The position numbers were made by a program, and so were the translations under genes. 24,101 nt of DNA from CAZCTC01 sp964501335. Lineage in GTDB: Bacteria; Chloroflexota; Anaerolineae; B4-G1; SLSP01. The notes beneath the pieces are model-generated. The model did no database searches. It had not been told where the DNA came from and saw only the letters and a list, made by a program, of their open reading frames with translations. Shown here piece by piece: positions 21,548-24,101 of this stretch (within the stretch, counting starts at the first letter, position 1; each line of letters begins with the position of its first letter). The stretch covers positions 1 to 24,101 of the forward strand of contig CAZCTC010000100.1 of NCBI GenBank assembly GCA_964501335.1. The letters run 5' to 3'.

Positions 21548-24101
21548 ATGCATCTTTCCCTCGCTTTTTTAGGTTCATTTCAAGCCCGGCTCGGCAATGA
21601 GCTCTTTATGGTATCTCGTGCCCAGAAAATTGAAGCTTTGTTGATCTATCTGGCCGTAGAATCCGATCAACCGCATTCCCGTGATTTTCTGGATGGGTTA
21701 TTATTTCCCGAGATGCCTGAAGACGGCGCGCGGGTCAATTTACGACAGACGCTGGCGCGCCTGCGTCGGATGTTGCAGGATGAACAGTCTGAAGTGCCTT
21801 TGCTGCAACTGGACGGCGAGGTGGTGCAGTTTAATCGGCTGGCCGATTGGGAACTGGATGTGCGCTTGTTTCTGGATCGGTTGGATGGTTGTGAACAGCA
21901 TCGGGGGAAGCGGTCTCCGCGGTGCCCGGAGTGTATTGCAGCTCTGGCTTCAGGACTGGCGCTGTATCGCGGGCCTTTTTTGGAAGGGTTTGTCGTGCGG
22001 GAGTGTGAGCCTTTTGAGGCCTGGATGCAACGGATGCGCGATCGATTGCAAAGCGCCGCCCTGGAGGGGTATCGGGTCCTGGTTGATTATGAGGAACGGC
22101 GGGGGGAATATCGGGATGCGTTGTCGGTGGCGCGCCGCTGGCTGGAGATGGATAGTTGTAATGAGGAGGCGCATCGGTTGATTATGCGGGTGCTGGCCCG
22201 GCAGGGGCAGCGCAATGCGGCGTTGCAACAGTACAAGCGCTGTCGCCAGGTATTGATGTCGGAACTGGGGGTAGCGCCGGATGAAGAGACGGAGTCGTTA
22301 GCCTCGCGCATTCGTGGTCTGACTTCGGTACGTCGGCATAATTTGCCGAATGTGGGCGAGCGTTCGTTTGTGGGCCGTCAGCGGGAGTTGGGCGATTTGC
22401 GTCAGGTATTGGCCGATCCGGAGCGGCGGTTGCTGACCCTGTTGGGGCCGGGGGGGATCGGCAAGACGCGGCTGGCGTTAGAGACCGGATGGGCGGTAGC
22501 TCAGGATTATTTCGGCCCTTTTATGGATGGGGTTTATTTTGTTTCGCTGGCGCCGGAAGCCCTTTTGACTCCGGTTTCTCTGGCCATGGCTATCATCGAG
22601 GCTTTGGAGATTCCGCTTTCGGGCGGGGCTTTGCCGGAAACTCAGCTGATAGAATTTTTGCATCGTAAAGAGTGTCTGCTGATTCTGGACAATTGTGAGG
22701 TATTGGACAACAACGGTCGGCTGCTGATTTCCAATCTTTTGCAGCGTACCCGGGGCGTGCAATTTCTCCTTACTTCACGGCAGCGGCTCAATCTCTCGCA
22801 GGAATGGGCCCTGGAGATTGAGGGGCTTTCCTATCCTCAGCAGGAGCCGGCGATTCCGAATCTGGAGCCCTATGCGGCGGTGCAGCTCTTCGTTCAGCGA
22901 GCGCAGCAGGTCGAGTCCGGCTTTGCTCTGGAGCGATGCGGCAAACAGGAATGGGGCTCGCTGATTGAGATCATGCAATTGACCGAAGGGATGCCGCTGG
23001 CGTTGGAACTGGCGGCGGCCTGGGTCCGGGTGCTTTCCTGTTCTGAGATTGCCGGGGAGATCCGCTCCAATCTGGATTTTCTGGCTTCGGATATGCCTGA
23101 AATTCCGGAGCGCCATCGCTGTATTCGGGCTGTCTTTGAATCTTCCTGGCAGATGTTGGCGGAGGAGGAACAGCGGGTCTTGGCGGCTCTGTCGGTCTTT
23201 TCGTCGAGCTTTACCATCGAGGCGGCTGAACAGGTGGCCGGGGCGACCCGGTTGGTGCTGGCCTGGTTGCGCGATAAATCGTTGCTGCAAAAAGAGGGGG
23301 TGGAGCAGACTCGTTACCGATTGCATCCGTTGCTGCGGCAGTTTGCGGCGGAGAAGCTGGTGCCGGAGCAGGCGCCGCATTACAATTCAGCGCATGCTCA
23401 ACATTACGGCCATTTTCTGGCGCAGCGGCGGGAGGCGGTGGATAGCGGGGAGGCGCAGACGGCTCTGGCGGAGATCCAGGTGGAGCTGGAAAATGTCCGG
23501 GACGGCTGGCATTGGAGTGTGGAGCAGCGAGAAATCGAGTTGTTGGGCCAGTATATGCACCCGTTGTACGGATTTTATGCATTGCGGGCCTGGTGGGATG
23601 AGGGGCGGGAGATGTTTGCGCCGGCGGCGGCCCTGGGTCCGGAAAAGATGACCTATGAAGAGATCCAGGGGTCGCGGCGGGCCTTGATCTATTCCGGATT
23701 GTTGATTCGATTGGCGGAATTTTATTACAGTTTAAGTCAGCTGGAGCAGGCCGAGGCCCTTTTGCAGCGGGGGCAGGCTATTCAGCATTGGATTGAAGAG
23801 CCGGAGGAGCTGGCGCTGGCCTATGAGAAGCTGGGGTTGGTGGCTTCTCGGCGAGGGGATTATCAACGGGCGGCGCAGATGCTGGAGTTCAGCCATCAAA
23901 TCGCCGCGGATGCCGGGTTGAAAAATCTCAGTGCGCATTCTCTGATGAGTTTGGGGGCGCTGGCCCGGGATCAAGGGGCTTATTCGCAGGCGCGGGTTTA
24001 TCTGACAGAGAGCCTGACCATTTACCGGGCGCTGGATTACTCGTGGGGAATTGTGAATGCTTTGCGGTTGTTGGGGTATGTGACCTATCAGCTGCGAGGA
24101 T
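21548..24101 (+). CDS. BTAD / NB-ARC (STAND) / TPR transcriptional regulator, 3' end outside window
   Basis: An open frame of 851 codons starts at ATG 21548 (AAGGAAG upstream) and has no stop before the window end. Residues about 5-95 form a short winged-helix-like N-terminus (HLSLAFLGSFQARLGN, RVNLRQTLARLRRML). The bacterial transcriptional activation domain follows (about 98-258, with YRGPFLEGF, FEAWMQRMRDRL, GQRNAALQQYKRCRQVLMSELGVAPDEET). FVGRQREL at 274-281 leads to a P-loop GPGGIGKT (300-307), Walker B-like CLLILDNCE and the ARC region (GMPLALELAAAWV). TPR-like helical repeats begin near 700. His/Cys residues at CEQHRGKRSPRCPEC (115-129) may bind metal. This is a SARP/AfsR-like signal-transduction ATPase; target genes and inducer are unknown. 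Confidence 0.92.
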   Translation, partial: MHLSLAFLGSFQARLGNELFMVSRAQKIEALLIYLAVESDQPHSRDFLDGLLFPEMPEDGARVNLRQTLARLRRMLQDEQSEVPLLQLDGEVVQFNRLADWELDVRLFLDRLDGCEQHRGKRSPRCPECIAALASGLALYRGPFLEGFVVRECEPFEAWMQRMRDRLQSAALEGYRVLVDYEERRGEYRDALSVARRWLEMDSCNEEAHRLIMRVLARQGQRNAALQQYKRCRQVLMSELGVAPDEETESLASRIRGLTSVRRHNLPNVGERSFVGRQRELGDLRQVLADPERRLLTLLGPGGIGKTRLALETGWAVAQDYFGPFMDGVYFVSLAPEALLTPVSLAMAIIEALEIPLSGGALPETQLIEFLHRKECLLILDNCEVLDNNGRLLISNLLQRTRGVQFLLTSRQRLNLSQEWALEIEGLSYPQQEPAIPNLEPYAAVQLFVQRAQQVESGFALERCGKQEWGSLIEIMQLTEGMPLALELAAAWVRVLSCSEIAGEIRSNLDFLASDMPEIPERHRCIRAVFESSWQMLAEEEQRVLAALSVFSSSFTIEAAEQVAGATRLVLAWLRDKSLLQKEGVEQTRYRLHPLLRQFAAEKLVPEQAPHYNSAHAQHYGHFLAQRREAVDSGEAQTALAEIQVELENVRDGWHWSVEQREIELLGQYMHPLYGFYALRAWWDEGREMFAPAAALGPEKMTYEEIQGSRRALIYSGLLIRLAEFYYSLSQLEQAEALLQRGQAIQHWIEEPEELALAYEKLGLVASRRGDYQRAAQMLEFSHQIAADAGLKNLSAHSLMSLGALARDQGAYSQARVYLTESLTIYRALDYSWGIVNALRLLGYVTYQLRG

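Noticed and set aside
21681..22181. Plus-strand frame of 166 codons
   Set aside because: It lies in another frame inside the BTAD domain of the 21548 gene and is Trp/Cys/Gly-rich noise.

Overview
The window looks like a chromosomal segment of a moderately GC-rich Chloroflexota bacterium (Anaerolineae/Caldilineae-like). This is inferred from gene content, not from a database search. The clues are a secreted beta-propeller protein ending in a YLPLVLR-type C-terminus, a TadE/G-like von Willebrand A protein, paired 'toast-rack' lipoproteins, a BTAD-STAND-TPR regulator with a Cys cluster, and a fused FAD/Fe-S oxidoreductase with a Met/Pro-rich tail. I found no rRNA, tRNA, IS transposase or CRISPR array.

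Layout. (1) 261-2532: a threonine aldolase gene converges on a YibE/F-like membrane protein gene; a 19-bp hairpin lies between them. (2) 2533-6498: a regulatory gap with three palindromes and back-to-back extended -10 promoters, then a probable two-gene unit encoding a seven-repeat secreted SBBP propeller and a vWA protein whose vWA fold is split by a jelly-roll-like insertion. (3) 6620-7819 (minus strand): an M28-family aminopeptidase. (4) 7899-14884: a sigma70-like promoter, a T-box leader with apparent specifier GUC (Val), an archaeal/rickettsial-type ValRS, an HD-domain protein, and a second, canonical bacterial ValRS followed by a strong terminator. (5) 15391-17153: two tandem paralogous lipoproteins. 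(6) 17479-20994: an ArsR-type regulator with a palindrome over its promoter, co-directional with a 1027-residue FAD/Fe-S oxidoreductase. (7) 21548 to the window end: a large BTAD/NB-ARC/TPR regulator that runs off the right edge.

The most striking feature is an intergenic repeat family of about 140-200 bp, called R1-R7 here. It occurs in both orientations in most larger gaps, with eight or nine copies. Each copy has a long hairpin, usually perfect, whose stem sequence changes between copies while pairing is kept. It also has T-tracts, a conserved GCGCGTCGC...TTGCGGGACGC block and, in the best copies, terminal inverted repeats close to ACCYGTGCGGTYAG. One copy sits between the T-box terminator and the start codon of the ValRS gene it should control. 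The family could be a MITE/REP-like element, a portable terminator, or a structured RNA. It is the best candidate here for something undescribed.

Functional links: the two ValRS genes and the T-box point to valine-responsive control of one of two phylogenetically different enzymes. The ArsR regulator probably controls itself and the downstream oxidoreductase.
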